DNA of 64,000 nucleotides from Bugula neritina. Lineage: Eukaryota > Bryozoa > Gymnolaemata > Cheilostomatida > Bugulidae. The notes below the pieces were generated by a model. That model was not told where the DNA came from, made no database searches, and saw nothing but the letters and a program-made list of their open reading frames with translations. The stretch covers positions 8,676,429 through 8,740,428 of the forward strand of contig OZ037769.1 in NCBI GenBank assembly GCA_964035545.1, given 5' to 3'. The translations under genes and the position numbers were made by a program. How positions within the stretch are numbered: the first letter of the stretch is position 1; each line of letters starts with the position of its first letter. Below are positions 61,766-64,000 of the stretch, piece after piece.

Positions 61766-61974
61766 CTTAAAACTGTTAGCTCATTTGAAAACTCTGTTTT
61801 GGTTTAAACAACTGTCACCATACTGAGCTTTCATTCTCTTATAAATTTCACTTTGGTCTGATTCCCTCACTTAACAAAAAGTTTATCACAGATCTCTGTT
61901 CAACATGTTAGCCAATTCCTAAAAGAGCTGCCATATTGATACATTTCAAAAATAAGTATTGCCTCAAAACTAAG

Positions 61975-62165
61975 TTAGTATAAAGCTAAGTAATACTGTT
62001 GCTATTAGTGTAAGTATTAGTAATACTTTTAGTGATTTGCTGTCAGTATTAGTGTAATTATAATGTTAATGCTACTGTCACTATAACTATAAATATATCT
62101 CATTTATAACTATAGCTTATAAGTACTAGTATAATTATTTGTATAACCATAACTATTTGTGTTTA
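61975..62165. repeat. Degenerate short-motif repeat field
   Basis: TATTAGTAATACTTTTAGTG and ATAACTATAAATATATC type motifs just upstream of the R2/NeSL-like LINE fragment. Confidence 0.6.
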
Positions 62166-62188
62166 GACTTAATAGTACTAATTAAATA

Positions 62189-62760
62189 GTGGCAGCAGTG
62201 CGTTACACAGCAGGAATACTTCACTGTACTGCTGATAAGCTAAAGCAGATTGACGGAAAGACGATGAAACTTATGACAATAAATCGTGTACTCCATCCAA
62301 AAGCAGGCAAGTTGTATGTTAGCAGGAAGGAGGGCGACAGGGAAATGATGTCAATTGAAGAATGTGTAAGAATTGTAGACTGCAGATGCTCAGATTACAT
62401 AAAGATCATATGCATGGATGGAGACACCATACTGAATACCTTCCTAAAAGATAACACAGCAGCAGAACCAACTAAGGAAAAAGTATAGAGAGAACTGAAG
62501 AATCGAAAAAGGCTTTACATAGTAAATGCATCAACATGATGTAAAAAATGAAAGCATACTTATTAAACTAATTAAAATCTGTTTGATTGAAAAAGGAAAC
62601 AGAAGTACTATAGTGGTTGCTTAAGATCTAGCACTTCCTACTAGAATTTGCAAGTTGGCCATAATGAAGGAACGAGGCAGTAAGAAGTATCGAATGTGTA
62701 CTGCGAGGGATGAAGCTGTGATGCATATATTTAGTGAATGTGAGAAGGTAGCATAAAAAG
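62189..62760 (+). pseudogene. R2/NeSL-like LINE fragment (post-RT region and CCHC finger)
   Basis: The frame 62189-62488 reads VRYTAGILHCTADKLKQIDG then KTMKLMTINRVLHPKAGKLY, typical of the region after RT in LINEs with a restriction-enzyme-like endonuclease. About 180 bp further is KYRMCTARDEAVMHIFSECE, a C-x-x-[CA]-x7-H-x4-C-like finger found before that endonuclease. Stops follow and the endonuclease itself is not recognisable. Confidence 0.7.
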
Positions 62761-63246
62761 AATATAAAAAGACAGGACTCTTACTCTGATGATTTCCGGA
62801 AGTTGTGTGTAGCAGGGAGCTGATGGATATAATATTATGATAAAAGAACCATTAAATTTCTTTTTCTACTTGAAGAAGCAGAAGTGAATGTAACAATCGT
62901 ATCATGAATCTATTTACATTGAACTTATACCAATGAAAATTTGTATAACTTTATTGTTAATTTAAATTTTTAGAATGTTGCCAAATGAAATATATTATTA
63001 TATATTATTTTCAGAGATATATATCTGACACATTCATACCAATGTAATGGTTAAATACTGTGCAATACTAGGATTAACCATTTAGCTACCCCATTTTTTT
63101 AAAAAAAAATTTAAGGAAGTAGTAAAAACCTATCATTTCATTGTATGTATTTATATATTTTAGAGGGCGAATGCATAAGCATCTGCTGAATTCTACGTCA
63201 TATAAAATTCAGATGTGCCTCGTGATTACCTGATGTAATTTTAGTG
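62761..63246. other. TAF3 upstream region
   Basis: No gene seen. AT-rich with an A/T homopolymer stretch near 63097-63109. The TAF3 promoter or 5' UTR probably lies here. Confidence 0.4.
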
Positions 63247-64000
63247 ATGAGTGAGGATTATGGCAAGAGTATCCTACGGGTGGTCATAGCACAGATCTGC
63301 AAGAATGTTGGCTGGGATTCAATCCACAGCTCAGCTCTGGAGGTACTTGTTGACTTTGCTGAGCGGCACATCAGTCAAATCGGGAGAAAGTCCAGAAGAT
63401 ACTCTGAACAATGTGAGTTTAAACTAAATATTTAAATTTCAGAAAAGGAGCAGCCGTAGTCTAGGGGCTAGAGCGTTTGGCTTAGTGAACTCGAAGTCAT
63501 AGGTTCGAAGCCCAGTAAAGGTCATTGGTGATGCAAAGGAGAGCATTAAGTCATAATTGCTCCTGTGTCCCATCTCACTAAGTCCTAAGTTTTATTTAAC
63601 AAAAAGAAGGTACACACTTCTAAGTTGCATAATAATAAGTTTGAATTTACAACTGTAGTTTACTTATGTGCCTCCGAGTTAATTCAAGCAGCATACATTG
63701 CATTACTCCTGGGAAGTTCCCCATTCAACTACTGTTTGTTTTATCTGCATATTTGTTCAAAACTAGTTAAAGTTCCTGACTGGAATTTTGTTTGCTAGTT
63801 GGCAGGATTGACCCGTCTGTTCACGAACTTGAGATGGTGTTCAAAGAAGTTGGTATTAATCCGAAAGAAATGCTAGACTACACCAAAAGCATTGATCCCA
63901 TTGCCATTAGTCAGCCAGTCTCAAGGTTTCCAGCTGAGTCTACTGACAAAGTTGAACTATTGATTCCAGTGTTGGATGATGAAGGAAAATTATCTGCACC
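63247..64000 (+). CDS. TAF3: TAF3, TFIID subunit 3, N-terminal exons (partial)
   Basis: Exon 1 is 63247-63412 (ATG, donor T|GTGAGT, phase 1). Exon 2 starts at 63799 after a CTAG acceptor and runs off the window. The joined N-terminus carries the histone-fold domain of TAF3: SILRVVIAQICKNVGWDSIH, SALEVLVDFAERHISQIGRK and SRRYSEQ continuing FGRIDPSVHELEMVFKEVGI. The pattern V-A-Q-I-C-x-x-x-G-W-D-S-x-x-x-S-A matches animal TAF3. This fold pairs with TAF10 inside TFIID; the C-terminal PHD finger that reads H3K4me3 would lie beyond the window. The later part of exon 2 (SIDPIAISQPVSRFPAEST) begins the disordered middle of the protein. Confidence 0.9.
63447..63606 (+). mobile_element. tRNA-derived SINE in TAF3 intron 1
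   Basis: The head has the best-preserved promoter boxes of the family: GTAGTCTAGGGGCTAGAGCG (box A) and GGTTCGAAGCC (box B). It is followed by body sequence shared with 10943-11000 (GAGCATTAAGTCATAATTGC, TCCTGTG). The tail block of the 10870 copy is absent. Confidence 0.8.

Noticed and set aside
63447-63520. Possible functional tRNA gene
   Set aside because: The box A/B head continues into a body shared with another dispersed copy, so it is a SINE; the anticodon arm is not tRNA-like enough.

Overview
The window is a piece of an AT-rich animal nuclear genome, most likely a non-vertebrate metazoan. Genes have introns with GT-AG borders, and the host genes (LIN54, a small Maf factor, TAF3, B-box/NHL TRIM-like genes, an ITPRID/TESPA1-like gene) are animal-type. 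TE load is high: Gypsy, BEL/Pao, KDZ-type, hAT MITE, mariner, two LINE types and a tRNA-derived SINE. I cannot name the species; the gene and TE mix would suit a lophotrochozoan, which is a guess.

Layout. 0.2-1.5 kb: 5' end of an unrecognised minus-strand gene. 1.74-2.31 kb: a palindrome with ~284-bp arms. 2.3-12 kb: gene-poor, with two SINE copies and a ~390-bp GT array. 12.0-16.7 kb: three minus-strand exons of an ITPRID/TESPA1-like gene. 18.0-22.8 kb: two related TRIM-like loci pointing at each other. The plus one (coiled-coil and NHL exons) is broken by a frameshift and a stop; the minus one keeps the B-box but has no NHL part.

25.27-44.40 kb is the centrepiece: a candidate 19.1-kb KDZ/Zisupton-like DNA transposon. 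It has ~27-bp imperfect terminal inverted repeats, an 8-bp target duplication (CATTTTTA), inverted 90-bp subterminal tandem repeats, and two divergent genes. One is a KDZ-type transposase with CxC5/CxC6-like cysteine clusters. The other is an intact eight-exon DUF3987 (YfjI-like P-loop) gene on the opposite strand. It has been invaded at least three times: (i) a rearranged BEL/Pao element whose LTRs face each other, itself hit by a full-length Gypsy with identical LTRs and TSD AAAGG; (ii) a hAT-type MITE in a transposase intron (TSD ATAGCTAG); (iii) a Gmr1-type Gypsy in the last transposase exon (TSD ATGAC). The Gmr1-type copy has integrase directly after protease and has lost its reverse transcriptase.

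44.4-47.3 kb: degenerate short-motif repeats and a decayed LINE. 48.25-53.79 kb: a complete nine-exon LIN54 gene, the DNA-binding subunit of the DREAM/MuvB cell-cycle complex. 54.9-55.3 kb: bZIP exon of a small Maf factor (minus). 55.8-62.9 kb: repeat fields with fragments of a LINE, a mariner transposase and an R2/NeSL-like LINE. 63.25 kb to the end: first two exons of TAF3 (TFIID histone-fold subunit), with a SINE in intron 1.

Exon borders below were worked out by hand from splice sites and reading phase. Family names come from recognised motifs, not from a database search.
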